Shown in pieces: positions 29,222-38,455 of a stretch of DNA of 64,000 nt; positions within the stretch are counted from its first letter, which is position 1; the number at the start of each line of letters is the position of its first letter. The position numbers and the translations under genes are program-made. Source of the stretch: Janthinobacterium sp. 61 (lineage in GTDB: Bacteria; Pseudomonadota; Gammaproteobacteria; Burkholderiales; Burkholderiaceae_D); NCBI RefSeq assembly GCF_002846335.1, contig NZ_PJMQ01000001.1:2976001-3040000 (forward strand), in the 5' to 3' direction. Under the pieces are notes generated by a model. It made no database searches, was not told the DNA's origin, and worked only from the letters and a program-made list of their open reading frames with translations.

Positions 29222-30736
29222 TTAACCTAATCGCACGGGAATAAAAATCTTATCCGGTCCCCGCTGTATCAGCAAGGCCACCGACTTGGCGGATTTTTCC
29301 ACCACGTCGCGCACCTGTTCGACCGTGTTGACGGGACGGCCATTGACCGACAATAGCACGTCGCCCGGCTGCACTCCGGCATTCGCGGCCGCACCGCCAG
29401 CGTCTTCCACCAGCAGGCCGGCGCTGATGCCCGCCTCGCGTTTTTCATCCGATTGTAACGGACGCAGCGCCAGGCCCAGCTTTACCTTGCCGGCCGCGCT
29501 GTCGCTTTTCGCCACTTCGGCCACCTTGTCGGCGGCATTGGCCAGGGTTGCCGTCAGGCTGACGATCTTGCCGTCACGCCAGACATCCAGGCTGATCTTG
29601 TCGCCTGGCAAGGACGTACCCACTAGAGCCGGCAAGTCGGCCGAGCCGATGATGCGCTGGCCATTCACCTTGCGCACCACGTCGCCCGACTTCAGGCCTG
29701 CCTTGTCGGCCGGGCTACCCCGCTCCACGTTGGCGACCAAGGCGCCTTCCGGCGTGGCCAGCTTGAACGAGTCGGCAAAACCCTGGTTCACTTCCTGCAC
29801 CGTCACGCCCAGCTTGGCATGGCTGGCCTTGCCCGTGGCGACGATCTGGTCCTTGATGCGGCCGGCCAGGTCGATCGGGATGGCGAACGACAAGCCCTGG
29901 AAGCCTCCCGTCTGGCTGTAGATCTGCGAATTGATACCCACCACTTCGCCGCGCGTATTGAATAGCGGACCGCCCGAGTTGCCGGGGTTCACTGCCACGT
30001 CGGTCTGGATGAAGGGTACATTGCTGTCGTCAGGCAGGGAGCGTCCCTTGGCGCTCACCACGCCCGCCGTTACCGTGCTGTCGAAACCGTACGGCGAACC
30101 GATGGCCAGCACCCACTCGCCCACTTTCAGGTCGCTCGAATGACCGAGCGGTACGACGGGCAGGTTGTTCGCGTCTATCTTCAGCACGGCGATATCGGTC
30201 TTCGGATCCGTGCCCAGCACCTTGGCGCGGAATTCGCGGCGGTCGTTGAGCTTGACGGTCACTTCGCGCGCATCACGTACCACGTGGGCATTCGTCATGA
30301 TGACGCCATCCGGGCTGACGATGAAGCCGGAACCGAGGCCGTGCGTGGGCACGTCGCGGCCACCGCGCTGCCCTCCTTGCGGCCCCTGGAAGCGGCGGAA
30401 AAATTCGAAGAAGGGGTCGTTGCCGAAATCGTCGTTGCCGGCCTGGGCCGAGGGGTCGTAAGCCACCTTGGTGCTGCCCGTGACGCTGATATTGACCACG
30501 GCCGGGCTATTGCGCGCGGCGATCTGGCTAAAGTCGGGCAAGGCCACCAGCGGTGCGGCAGCGGCAGGCGCCACGGCGGCGGCCACCGGGGCGGCCGGCG
30601 CGCTGGCGGCGGCATTCGCGCCTGCATTGTTCTGATGGATCACCATGGCGCCGCCGGCGCCCAGCACACCGATCGCGGCCAGCGCGGCTACGGTGCGTTT
30701 GATTTTCAGCGATGCGGTATTGGTTTGCTGTTCCAT
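29222..30736 (-). CDS. degP: Do-family periplasmic serine protease (DegP/DegQ/MucD-like)
   Basis: Periplasmic protease-chaperone of about 504 residues. An N-terminal hydrophobic signal or anchor (about 18-36) and an Ala/Pro-rich linker precede the trypsin-like domain with the catalytic triad in TNAHVV, DIAVLKID and NPGNSGGPLF. Two PDZ domains follow (around GALVANVERGSPADKAG and GLLVEDAGGAAANAGVQPGD). The ATG at 30736 has AGGAG six bases upstream; an in-frame ATG at 30754 lacks this. It precedes a two-component system on the same strand. DegP versus DegQ versus MucD cannot be settled from sequence alone. Confidence 0.94.
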   Translation of the reverse strand: MEQQTNTASLKIKRTVAALAAIGVLGAGGAMVIHQNNAGANAAASAPAAPVAAAVAPAAAAPLVALPDFSQIAARNSPAVVNISVTGSTKVAYDPSAQAGNDDFGNDPFFEFFRRFQGPQGGQRGGRDVPTHGLGSGFIVSPDGVIMTNAHVVRDAREVTVKLNDRREFRAKVLGTDPKTDIAVLKIDANNLPVVPLGHSSDLKVGEWVLAIGSPYGFDSTVTAGVVSAKGRSLPDDSNVPFIQTDVAVNPGNSGGPLFNTRGEVVGINSQIYSQTGGFQGLSFAIPIDLAGRIKDQIVATGKASHAKLGVTVQEVNQGFADSFKLATPEGALVANVERGSPADKAGLKSGDVVRKVNGQRIIGSADLPALVGTSLPGDKISLDVWRDGKIVSLTATLANAADKVAEVAKSDSAAGKVKLGLALRPLQSDEKREAGISAGLLVEDAGGAAANAGVQPGDVLLSVNGRPVNTVEQVRDVVEKSAKSVALLIQRGPDKIFIPVRLG

Positions 30737-30919
30737 GAATTGCTCCTCATTCAATGAGATTTTGATGTATGCAATAGTGGGCCACGAGTCTTAGGCTGTG
30801 CTTAACATTTTTCTATTTAGAAACAGGCGCTGGCGCCTTTAAGCAGGGTTTAATCTTGCGTGCTGCGCACACCTCGCATGGCGGGCGATGAAGGGCCCGA
30901 ACGGGCTCTGGACGTGACA

Positions 30920-30974
30920 CTGGCCGGATCAACCGGCCAGTATTTTACTGCATGGGGAGGGGCTAGCCCCTCCC
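30920..30974 (-). terminator. Two hairpins after hsp20
   Basis: Between hsp20 and degP are two strong inverted repeats: TGGCCGG / CCGGCCA (30921-30939) and the perfect palindrome GGGAGGGGCT / AGCCCCTCCC (30955-30974). They lie downstream of the hsp20 stop and probably end its transcript. Confidence 0.55.
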
Positions 30975-31010
30975 GGCTATGCCAGCGCGTGGCGCCGACA
31001 TCAGCTCAGC

Positions 31011-31487
31011 TCAGGCTGCCTGGCGCTGTTCCAGCGCATTCACGTTAGCGGCGGTGGCGTAGGTGTCGCTGCCGGTGCCGATCTCGATCTTGCGCGGTTT
31101 CAGCGCTTCCGGCACTTCACGCACCAGGTCGATGGTCAGCATGCCGTTTTCAAACGTGGCGCCCGTGACCTTCACATGGTTGGCCAGCTGGAAACGCTGT
31201 TCGAAATCGCGGGCAGCGATGCCGCGGTGCAAGAACGTGCGCTCGACGCCATCTTTCTGCTTGCGGCCCGTGACGTGCAGGGAATCGCGTTCGGTGATGA
31301 TGTCGATCTCTTCGCGCGAGAAGCCAGCCAATGCCATCACGATCCGGTATTTATCTTCCGACACCAGTTCGATGTTGTAGGGTGGATAGCTCGGTTGCGC
31401 ATCGGCGCGCTGTTCATTGAGCAGTTGTGCCAGGCGGTCAAAACCAATGGCGGAACGATACAGGGGGGCAAGGTCAAAAGTACGCAT
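31011..31487 (-). CDS. Small heat-shock protein Hsp20 (IbpA-like)
   Basis: ATP-independent holdase of 158 residues. The alpha-crystallin domain spans about residues 35-125 (YNIELVSEDKYRIVMALAGF, then GIAARDFEQRFQLANHVKV and NGMLTIDLVREVPEALKPR). The ATG at 31487 has an AAGGA site seven bases upstream (31496-31500, minus strand). That site is predicted to be locked in a ROSE-type hairpin, and a sigma32-like promoter lies further upstream, so both transcription and translation look heat-induced. The IbpA name is by motif similarity. Confidence 0.95.
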   Translation of the reverse strand: MRTFDLAPLYRSAIGFDRLAQLLNEQRADAQPSYPPYNIELVSEDKYRIVMALAGFSREEIDIITERDSLHVTGRKQKDGVERTFLHRGIAARDFEQRFQLANHVKVTGATFENGMLTIDLVREVPEALKPRKIEIGTGSDTYATAANVNALEQRQAA

Positions 31488-31547
31488 GATAAATATCCTT
31501 TTCAAATGAAGCGATAAGAGGGGCGGACCTCACCGTGAGCATCCGCC
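31488..31547 (-). promoter_or_regulatory. ROSE-type RNA thermometer in the hsp20 leader
   Basis: In the minus-strand leader, TATCGCTT (31509-31516) can pair with the Shine-Dalgarno AAGGATA (31494-31500), leaving a single bulged G. This is the U-Y-G-C-U versus A-G-G-A arrangement that defines ROSE elements, which melt at high temperature. A second hairpin with arms GGCGGA / TCCGCC (31522-31547) precedes it. The structure is predicted by eye, not folded by program. Confidence 0.75.
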
Positions 31548-31555
31548 TGTTACCG

Positions 31556-31583
31556 ATATACGGCCTGTCCAGCCCCTTTCAAG
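31556..31583 (-). promoter_or_regulatory. Candidate sigma32 promoter of hsp20
   Basis: On the minus strand, CTTGAAA (31577-31583) equals the sigma32 -35 consensus and CCGTATAT (31556-31563) resembles the -10 CCCCATNT, with a 13-bp spacer. Transcription would start just upstream of the thermometer hairpins. Confidence 0.65.
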
Positions 31584-31681
31584 GCCTTGAAATTGGCGAA
31601 AAACGCCCCAGTCAGCCCCAAATTTGTAAGAAATTTTTACAGAATGCTAGACTCGGCCTTTGCCATCCAGCCCGCCGCCCC

Positions 31682-33553
31682 ATGTCCCGCGCCTTCCTGT
31701 CTTTGTCCTTCTCCCTTCTCGTTTCCGCCGCGGCCCAGGCCGCCACGCCCGCCCCCATCGTGCTGCACGTCGATGCTAGCAATGTGGCGCAGCAACTATT
31801 CAGCATCCGCGCAAGTATTCCCGCCGCGCCCGGCAAGCTGACCCTGCTGTATCCACAATGGGTGCCCGGCAACCACGGCCCCAGCGGCCCCCTGAACCAG
31901 CTGGCCGGCCTGCGCCTGTCCGCCAACGGCCAGCCTCTGGAATGGCGGCGCGATCCCGTCAACATGTTCGCCTTCCACGTGGAGGTGCCGGCCGGCGCCG
32001 GCAGCGTGGAAGCGCAATACCAGTTCCTCTCGCCCGTCGACACCAGCCAGGGCCGCATCACCATGACGGGCGCCATGCTGGGCGTGCAATGGCATGCGAT
32101 GACCCTGTATCCGGCCGGGCGCGCCGCGCGCGACATCTTCGTGCAACCGAGCCTGACCCTGCCGGCGGGCTGGGAATTTGCCAGCGCCCTGGAAGTGCGC
32201 GCGCGTACGGCCACGCCGGCCAGCCAGCAAGTCGATTTCGAACCGCTGGACCTCGACACCCTGGTCGACTCGCCCGTCTTCGCGGGGCGCCATTTCGAGC
32301 GCATCGACCTCGACCCGGGCGCGCAAGTGCCCGTACACCTCAATGTGATGGCCGACAGCGCCGACAGCCTGGAAGCGACGCCACAGCAAGTCGAAAAACA
32401 CCGCGCCATGCTGCAGCAAGCCTACAAACTGTTCGGCGCGCGCCATTACCGCCACTATGACTTCCTGCTGGCCCTGAGCGACGAGTTCGGCGGCATCGGC
32501 CGCGAACACATGCAGTCGAGCGAAAACGGTGTCAAGCCCGGCTATTTCAGCGACTGGGACAAGAACGAAGCGGAGCGCGTGCTGCTGCCCCATGAGCTGA
32601 CGCATTCGTGGAACGGCAAGTTCCGCCGCCCCGCCGGCCAGGACACGCCCGACTTCAACACGCCGCTGCAAAACAGCCTGCTGTGGGTCTACGAAGGCCA
32701 GACCCAGTACTGGGGCAATGTGCTGGCGGCCCGTTCCGGCCTGGTGGCCCCGGCCCACATGCGCGAGCTGTTCGCCGCGACGGCGGCCCATTACGACGTC
32801 ATGCCGGGGCGCAGCTGGCGCACCATGCAGGACACAACGAACGACCCCATCATCAATGGCCGGCGCCCCATCGGCTGGAGCAGCTGGCAGCGCGACGAAG
32901 ATTACTATATGGAAGGCGCGCTGGTCTGGCTCGACGTCGACACCACCATCCGCGAACTGTCGGGCGAACGCCGCTCGCTCGACGACTTCGCGCGCAGTTT
33001 CTTTGGCGTGCAGGATGGCAGCACCACACCCCTGCCCTACACGTTCGAGGACGTGGTCGCTGCGCTGAACGCCGTGCAGCCGCACGACTGGGCCGCGTTC
33101 CTGCGCCGCCTCCTCGATGGCCACGGACCCGGCGCGCCGCTCGATGGCCTGGCCCGCGCCGGCTGGAAACTGGTCTACCGCGACACGCCCACTCCCTTCC
33201 TGAAAGCCAATGAAGAGCGCAGCAAGAGCACGGACCTGACATATACACTGGGCTTGAGCATAGACAAGGACGGCAAGCTGGGCAAGCTGCTGTGGGATGG
33301 TCCCGCCTTCCAGGCTGGCCTGTCGGGCAACACCACCTTGCTCGCCGTCAATGGCACGGCCTACACGCCCAAGCTATTGAAGGCGGCCATCCAGGCGGCC
33401 AAGACCAGCCCGCAGCCGATCAACTTGCTGGTCAGAAAGGGCAAGCAATTCCAGACGGTGGCACTCGACTATCACGGCGGCTTGAAGTACCCGCAACTGG
33501 AGCGCATCGCCGGTACGCGCGACCGTCTGTCGGCCATTCTGCAGGCACGCTGA
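31682..33553 (+). CDS. M61-family glycyl-aminopeptidase-like metalloprotease
   Basis: Secreted or periplasmic zinc peptidase of 623 residues with a signal peptide ending at about AAAQAA (residue 21). The zinc motif lies in LLPHELTHSWNGKFRRP (HExxH, about residue 305), within the M61 catalytic domain. A C-terminal PDZ domain (about 520-610, LGLSIDKDGKLGKLLWDG) is typical of the family. The ATG at 31682 is preferred because a signal peptide starts there; the upstream extension overlaps the hsp20 leader region. Physiological substrate is unknown. Confidence 0.92.
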   Translation: MSRAFLSLSFSLLVSAAAQAATPAPIVLHVDASNVAQQLFSIRASIPAAPGKLTLLYPQWVPGNHGPSGPLNQLAGLRLSANGQPLEWRRDPVNMFAFHVEVPAGAGSVEAQYQFLSPVDTSQGRITMTGAMLGVQWHAMTLYPAGRAARDIFVQPSLTLPAGWEFASALEVRARTATPASQQVDFEPLDLDTLVDSPVFAGRHFERIDLDPGAQVPVHLNVMADSADSLEATPQQVEKHRAMLQQAYKLFGARHYRHYDFLLALSDEFGGIGREHMQSSENGVKPGYFSDWDKNEAERVLLPHELTHSWNGKFRRPAGQDTPDFNTPLQNSLLWVYEGQTQYWGNVLAARSGLVAPAHMRELFAATAAHYDVMPGRSWRTMQDTTNDPIINGRRPIGWSSWQRDEDYYMEGALVWLDVDTTIRELSGERRSLDDFARSFFGVQDGSTTPLPYTFEDVVAALNAVQPHDWAAFLRRLLDGHGPGAPLDGLARAGWKLVYRDTPTPFLKANEERSKSTDLTYTLGLSIDKDGKLGKLLWDGPAFQAGLSGNTTLLAVNGTAYTPKLLKAAIQAAKTSPQPINLLVRKGKQFQTVALDYHGGLKYPQLERIAGTRDRLSAILQAR

Positions 33554-33623
33554 GGCGACGATTCCGGGAGGATTTTGCGCCGCGCGCCCTATGCGGGGCC
33601 GGCTTTTGGTGTATGCTGGCGGC

Positions 33624-33974
33624 ATGAATAATGACACCGACATCCAGCTCAGCGGCCCCTTCAAGGCCACCGACGGCTCCGGCCGTGCCCACGACATCAA
33701 GGCCATCCGCATCTTCGACGAAGGCTACGGCATCATCGACGTCTATGTCGATTTCGCCGCCCCGCTCGAAGCGGGCGCATACAAGGACAAGACCCTGGTC
33801 GGCCACATCCTGGCCCGCTTGCGCAGCCTCGGCTACGTCGGCCCGGACTTCGGCCATGGCGACCTGGGCTTGCAAGACAAGAAACTGATCGTTCTGGAAG
33901 CGCCCGAGGAATTTTCCGCCTTTGCCGTCAGCAAGGGCTGGAAGGATTTATCGGCAGAGTTTGACGAGGACTGA
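33624..33974 (+). CDS. Hypothetical protein, 116 aa
   Basis: Acidic soluble protein with no recognised domain, signal peptide or membrane segment. It ends FDED. The composition and position-specific G/C bias look coding, and the downstream hairpin fits a gene end. It begins 70 nt after the M61 gene stops; the ATG at 33624 is preferred over the Met at 33591 because that extension shows no coding character. Function unknown. Confidence 0.7.
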   Translation: MNNDTDIQLSGPFKATDGSGRAHDIKAIRIFDEGYGIIDVYVDFAAPLEAGAYKDKTLVGHILARLRSLGYVGPDFGHGDLGLQDKKLIVLEAPEEFSAFAVSKGWKDLSAEFDED

Positions 33975-34000
33975 GCCTTCGCCACCTGAACACCATCATG

Positions 34001-34035
34001 CGCCGCGCCTGCCCCAGCAGGGGCGGCGTTTTTCA
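34001..34035 (+). terminator. Terminator after the 116-aa gene
   Basis: GC-rich hairpin (CGCC...GCCCC / GGGGCGGCG, with a bulge on the left arm) followed by five T residues, 27 nt after the upstream stop. Confidence 0.65.
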
Positions 34036-34058
34036 TCGTCCCCTTGCTTTTTCCGTCC

Positions 34059-34865
34059 ATGTTCCTGCTCTTTCTGCGCACCTGCGCCGTGCCCGCCCTG
34101 TTTTGTATGCTGGCCGGATGCCAGCAATCCGACCTGATCAAGGACTTTGAACAGAAGGTGCCGCTGCAAGACCAGCAACTGGCGCGGCATTACAGCGACT
34201 TGCTGCGTGAAAAACAGCTGGACTATGTGCGCATGGCTACCGAGCCGGGCAATAACGGCGATCAGATCCGCCAGGCGCTGCCCGCCTTGAGTGCCGCCTT
34301 CCCCGCAGGCGAGCCCCGGTACGTCAAGGTGGTGGGCTACCAGCGCATCGAGCAGCGCGATGCGCCTCAACTGCTGAGTGTCAGCTTCGAATATGCCTAT
34401 CCTGAAAAATGGATCGTCAGCACCGTCGTGCTGAGAAAATATGGCACTGACGCCACCATCATGGGCTTGAGCGTGGCGCCGCAGAGCGCATCGCTGGAAC
34501 AGCTGGCGACCTTCACGCTAGGCGGCAAATCGCTGCTCCACTACGTGGTGCTCGGCGCTGCCATCCTCTCCCCCTTGCTGATCCTGTCTACCCTGGTGTT
34601 ATGCCTGCGCAGCAAGCTGACCGTCAGGAAATGGCCCTGGTTGCTGTTCATCAGCATCGGTTTCGGCCAGCTATCGCTCAACTGGGCGACGGGACAGTAC
34701 CTGTTTCTACCCATCGCCATCCAGCTGTTTGGCGTTGCCGCAGGCACCAGCGCCTACCAGCCCTGGACATTCATCGTCTCCCTGCCGCTGGGCGCCAGCG
34801 TATTTCTGCTAGTCAGGAAAAAACTGGCCGCGCCTGCAGGTAGCGCGCGCTCCACGCGGCGATGA
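34059..34865 (+). CDS. Membrane-anchored lipoprotein of unknown function
   Basis: Product of about 268 residues. The lipobox MLAGC near residue 20 suggests lipid modification after export. A soluble part of about 130 residues follows (QDQQLARHYSDLLREKQLDY), then three predicted membrane helices (about 165-190, 205-222, 240-260) and a basic tail. The mix of a lipobox with C-terminal membrane helices is uncommon. No family is recognised. The last 53 bp overlap the convergent hydrolase gene at 34813. The start at 34059 (MFLLFLRTC) is a better signal peptide than the Met five codons upstream. Confidence 0.7.
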   Translation: MFLLFLRTCAVPALFCMLAGCQQSDLIKDFEQKVPLQDQQLARHYSDLLREKQLDYVRMATEPGNNGDQIRQALPALSAAFPAGEPRYVKVVGYQRIEQRDAPQLLSVSFEYAYPEKWIVSTVVLRKYGTDATIMGLSVAPQSASLEQLATFTLGGKSLLHYVVLGAAILSPLLILSTLVLCLRSKLTVRKWPWLLFISIGFGQLSLNWATGQYLFLPIAIQLFGVAAGTSAYQPWTFIVSLPLGASVFLLVRKKLAAPAGSARSTRR

Positions 34866-35589
34866 CGTTGGCGACATAGGCCGCATCATCGCGCCCCGTC
34901 AACAGATGGTCGGCATCGTCGAGCGAAACGAAACTTTTCGGGTGCTTCGCTGCCGTAAAAATATCCATCGCATTCGACAGGCTCACCGTCGTGTCATTCG
35001 GCGCGTGCATCACCAGCAAGGCGCGGCGCAGGCCGGCGATGTCAGCCTTCAGGCTGTGGCTGCCCGCGTCGTCGACGAATTGCTGGCGGATGCGGAATGG
35101 CCGCCCTTCCAGCTGCACCAGTGCCTCGCCTTCGGCGGCGATTTGCTCCAGATGGTCGCTGAACATGCGCGTCACGTAGGCGGGCGTGCTGGGGGCGGCC
35201 AAGGTCACCACGGCCGTGGCTTCCGGCACTTGCGCGGCAGCGGCCAGCACGGCGGCGCCACCGAGGCTGTGGCCGATCAGCAATTGCGGCGCAGCATGTC
35301 TGGCCCGCAAAAAGTCGGCGGCGGCAAGCAGGTCGTCCACGTTCGACGAGAAATTGGTGGCGGCAAACTCGCCCTCGCTGGCGCCCAGCCCCGTAAAATC
35401 GAAGCGCAGCACGGCGATGCCGTGTTCCGTCAAACCTTGCGCGATGCGCCGCGCGGCCAGCACATCCTTGCCGCAGGTGAAGCAATGGGCGAACAGCGCA
35501 TAGGCGCGGATGGCGCCGTCGGGCGCGTCGAGGCGCGCCGCCAGCACATGGCCGTGCGCGCCGGGAAAATCTTGCCGGGTGGATTTCAT
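34813..35589 (-). CDS. Alpha/beta hydrolase of the OsmC-associated type
   Basis: Soluble alpha/beta hydrolase of 258 residues. The segment ALFAHCFTCGKDVLAARRIA near residue 32 is characteristic of hydrolases often fused to, or encoded with, OsmC proteins. The nucleophile elbow is GHSLGGAAVL (Ser about 109), and the catalytic His is in DADHLLTG. Substrate unknown. The 3' end overlaps the convergent gene at 34059 by 53 bp. The OsmC-YcaO gene in this window is 9 kb away and not obviously linked. Confidence 0.87.
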   Translation of the reverse strand: MKSTRQDFPGAHGHVLAARLDAPDGAIRAYALFAHCFTCGKDVLAARRIAQGLTEHGIAVLRFDFTGLGASEGEFAATNFSSNVDDLLAAADFLRARHAAPQLLIGHSLGGAAVLAAAAQVPEATAVVTLAAPSTPAYVTRMFSDHLEQIAAEGEALVQLEGRPFRIRQQFVDDAGSHSLKADIAGLRRALLVMHAPNDTTVSLSNAMDIFTAAKHPKSFVSLDDADHLLTGRDDAAYVANVIAAWSARYLQARPVFS

Positions 35590-35666
35590 TGTCTCAGATC
35601 AAAGCTGCCGCGCAGCGCGGCCGATGGCGCATTGTAGCGCTGCCCGGCCGCCGCAGTTGGCCAACC

Positions 35667-36371
35667 TTAATCGCGCTTCGGTATGTCCAGGCCCTTGATG
35701 ACGGCAGGCCGGGCCAGGAACGCTTGCAGCGCGCGCTGCACATTCGGAAAGTTGTCGAAGCCGACGAGGTCGCTAGCGCCATAGAAACCCACGAGGCAGC
35801 GCACCCACGGGAAGATGGCGATGTCGGCAATCGTGTACTGCCCGCCCATGATCCAGTCGCGGCCCTGCAGGCGCTGCTCGAGTACGCCCAATAGCCGCCT
35901 GGCCTCGCCGAGATAGCGCTCCAGCGGACGTTTGTCTTCATAGTCCTTGCCGGCGAACTTGTGGAAAAAGCCCACCTGGCCGAACATGGGGCCGATACCG
36001 CCCATCTGGAACATCAGCCATTGTATCGTTTCGTAGCGCAAGCCCGCGTCCTGCGGCAGGAACTTGCCCGTCTTTTCGGCCAGGTACAACAGGATGGCGC
36101 CCGATTCGAACAGGGCCAGCGGCTTGCCAGCGGGACCGTGCGGGTCGAGGATGGCGGGAATCTTGTTGTTCGGATTGAGGGACAGGAATGCGGGCGACAT
36201 CTGGTCGTTCTGCTCGAAGCTGACTAGATGCGGCTCGTAAGCGAGGCCCAGTTCTTCCAGCAGGATGGAAACCTTGATGCCGTTCGGCGTGGGCAGAGAA
36301 TACAGCTGCAGGCGCTCGGGATGCCGGGCAGGCCATTTCTGGGTGATGGGAAAGTCGGAGAGTTGGGACAT
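35667..36371 (-). CDS. Glutathione S-transferase, YfcG/YghU (nu) type
   Basis: Thiol transferase or disulfide reductase of 234 residues. The N-terminal thioredoxin fold reads LYSLPTPNGIKVSILLEELG, with the TPNG motif that marks the YfcG/YghU group, followed by NPNNKIPAILDPHG and the gamma-Glu-binding ESGAILLYLAEKTGKF. The helical domain contains GPMFGQVGFF and YTIADIAIFPWV. The ATG at 36371 begins the known N-terminal region; the longer frame to 36695 is not similar. Role in peroxide or disulfide reduction is inferred from the group. Confidence 0.92.
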   Translation of the reverse strand: MSQLSDFPITQKWPARHPERLQLYSLPTPNGIKVSILLEELGLAYEPHLVSFEQNDQMSPAFLSLNPNNKIPAILDPHGPAGKPLALFESGAILLYLAEKTGKFLPQDAGLRYETIQWLMFQMGGIGPMFGQVGFFHKFAGKDYEDKRPLERYLGEARRLLGVLEQRLQGRDWIMGGQYTIADIAIFPWVRCLVGFYGASDLVGFDNFPNVQRALQAFLARPAVIKGLDIPKRD

Positions 36372-36538
36372 GGAAATCCTAATTGAGGTGTGCGACACGG
36401 CGCAAGAAAGCAAGTATAGCCAAGCATGGCAATGTGCGTTGTTTGGCCAGCACGTCCTGCCACCAGCAAGACCATGGGCTAACTGCGTGTAAGCGTGGAT
36501 AGCGCCACTGGGCGGCCCGGACATCGCCACGATTGGCA

Positions 36539-38266
36539 TCACTGCTTGCGCTGGTTCAGCAGGCTCACCGCCTTGTTCAGCACAACATCCTCGCCTGCGG
36601 CCAGACTTTCTCTGGTGGCACGCACCTCGACATCGGGAAAAATACCGATACCCACGAATTCCCGCCCATCGGGATAGGTATCGCGCTTCGCGCAAATCCG
36701 CCCATGGCCGCCGCCCGGCAAATACACCAAGATGGGCTGGCCCGTACTGCCTCCGGTCGCCTCGCCTATCTTTAATCCTCTCTGCAATGTATCGAAGGAA
36801 ACAAGAAAATCTTCCGCCGCCGAAAACGTTGCTGCGCCTGTCAGCACAGCCACCGGACCGTCAAAAACACGCTTCCGCGAATAATGCGCTTCACTGCCCT
36901 TTCCTCCGATGACTTTCCATACGATATCTGCACCGTCACTCCGGGAATAACCATTGTCACTCCGAACGTAACTCTTCGAAAACGGGATCGGCTGCCGGGT
37001 CAGATAACTGAGAATATCTGCACCAAACTGTGTGGAACCTCCACCATTTTTCCGGATATCGAGGACGAGCGCCTTGGCCTGCAGGATGTCAGGGAAAACC
37101 TTTTCCAATTTTCTGACGCCTTCATCACTCTCGAAATGGTCGAGGGAGAGATAGGCTATTCGCCCGGGCAATATCTTGAATATAAATGCTTCTTTCTTTT
37201 CAATATCGGCATACCCCGACCTGGCGATGACTTCACTACGCTCCAGCCCGGACATATTGCGCAAGCCAAGCGTGATCGGCCTGTCCGCATCGCCCGCCAG
37301 GAGCTGATAACCATACGTGCGCAATTGACGATCCTGCTCCGTTGAACTGCTTACCAAGGGCAAAATGTATTGTTTCGCATAGTCCTGAACCGGCATGCCA
37401 TCGATGCTGAGCACTTCATCGCCAACTGCAAGCCTGGCCTTCAGCGCAGGACTAGAAATTGCCTCTATGACTACTTTGTTGTCCAGCATGGCCGTGCGCA
37501 ACGGTGGCCGGGCATACAATTTCTTGCTGAGTTCTGGCGGCGCATAAATATTCGTGTGGCCATCCCGGAGCAAGGGCGCCAGTTGCGACAGCACTCGGTA
37601 ATATTCTTCCGTCGTTCCGGCTGCGATCACCTTGCCCAGGTATTCCAGGTAGACCTTATTCCAGTCGAGCTCCGGCACGTTGTCGAAATAGACGAAACTT
37701 TCCCTGACCTGGTGCCAAAATTGCGAAAGCCCCGCCACCCGCTCCTCGACGCTCAAGGTGGCGGCGTAGGGATACGCCGCCTCGGATGGCCATAGCTGCC
37801 TGGGGATAGCGGCAACGGACAGTATCTTTTGCACGCGTGGATCATCTGCCATCTTTGCCAGGCCGGGCCTGTCTTTCATCACTTTCAGCAGTATCGGCGT
37901 CCAGCTTATGTCGTTGATTTCCTGCAAGGTCTTGACCGCCTTGTCTTGCTGCTTCAGTTTGCCATACGTTTCGGCCAGGTCCAGCCTCAGATTAAATCCG
38001 CAAAATTTCAGATAAATATCACCAGCCGCCAGATCACGGATCTCCGGCCTGTCAAGATACACGAGGATGGTTTCCAGCGCCTGCGCATATTTTTTCAGCG
38101 CCGCCTGGTCATCCCTGGCATTGACAATGATGTTGAAAGCGGCTTTCCGCAGAAACTGTACGTGCTCGTAGCTTGCCATGGCAGTATGCGGAGGCGGCTG
38201 ATGAGCGGCATGCGCCGGATTCCGACACAACATGAGTCCCAATACCAGCAGCAATAGCAGTTTCAT
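36539..38266 (-). CDS. S41-family C-terminal-processing peptidase-like protein
   Basis: Exported protein of 575 residues with a signal peptide (MKLLLLLVLGLML to about AHA). The middle holds a PDZ-like region (AVGDEVLSIDGMPVQDYAKQ), and the C-terminal S41 catalytic domain shows LVLDIRKNGGGST and the nucleophile region AATFSAAEDFLVSF. The ATG at 38266 starts the signal peptide. Base composition is visibly lower than the flanks: one 60-base line at 36901 is 29/60 G+C, against well over 60% on both sides. Horizontal acquisition is suspected. The target protein is unknown. Confidence 0.88.
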   Translation of the reverse strand: MKLLLLLVLGLMLCRNPAHAAHQPPPHTAMASYEHVQFLRKAAFNIIVNARDDQAALKKYAQALETILVYLDRPEIRDLAAGDIYLKFCGFNLRLDLAETYGKLKQQDKAVKTLQEINDISWTPILLKVMKDRPGLAKMADDPRVQKILSVAAIPRQLWPSEAAYPYAATLSVEERVAGLSQFWHQVRESFVYFDNVPELDWNKVYLEYLGKVIAAGTTEEYYRVLSQLAPLLRDGHTNIYAPPELSKKLYARPPLRTAMLDNKVVIEAISSPALKARLAVGDEVLSIDGMPVQDYAKQYILPLVSSSTEQDRQLRTYGYQLLAGDADRPITLGLRNMSGLERSEVIARSGYADIEKKEAFIFKILPGRIAYLSLDHFESDEGVRKLEKVFPDILQAKALVLDIRKNGGGSTQFGADILSYLTRQPIPFSKSYVRSDNGYSRSDGADIVWKVIGGKGSEAHYSRKRVFDGPVAVLTGAATFSAAEDFLVSFDTLQRGLKIGEATGGSTGQPILVYLPGGGHGRICAKRDTYPDGREFVGIGIFPDVEVRATRESLAAGEDVVLNKAVSLLNQRKQ

Positions 38267-38455
38267 ATTTCCCCAAAGATATCGTACCGCGCCCTGGCCA
38301 GACATCCTGCATCCATCACACAAGATGCAGGCAGGCGGTCTGGCCATAAACAGGAGAAGCATCTTACAGGAGCAGGTCATGTCAATTATCTCCGTTTGTC
38401 ACGGGACGCCGAGCGCAAAACAGGCAAGCATGGCGCGCAGGAACGGCTGCCCCAC

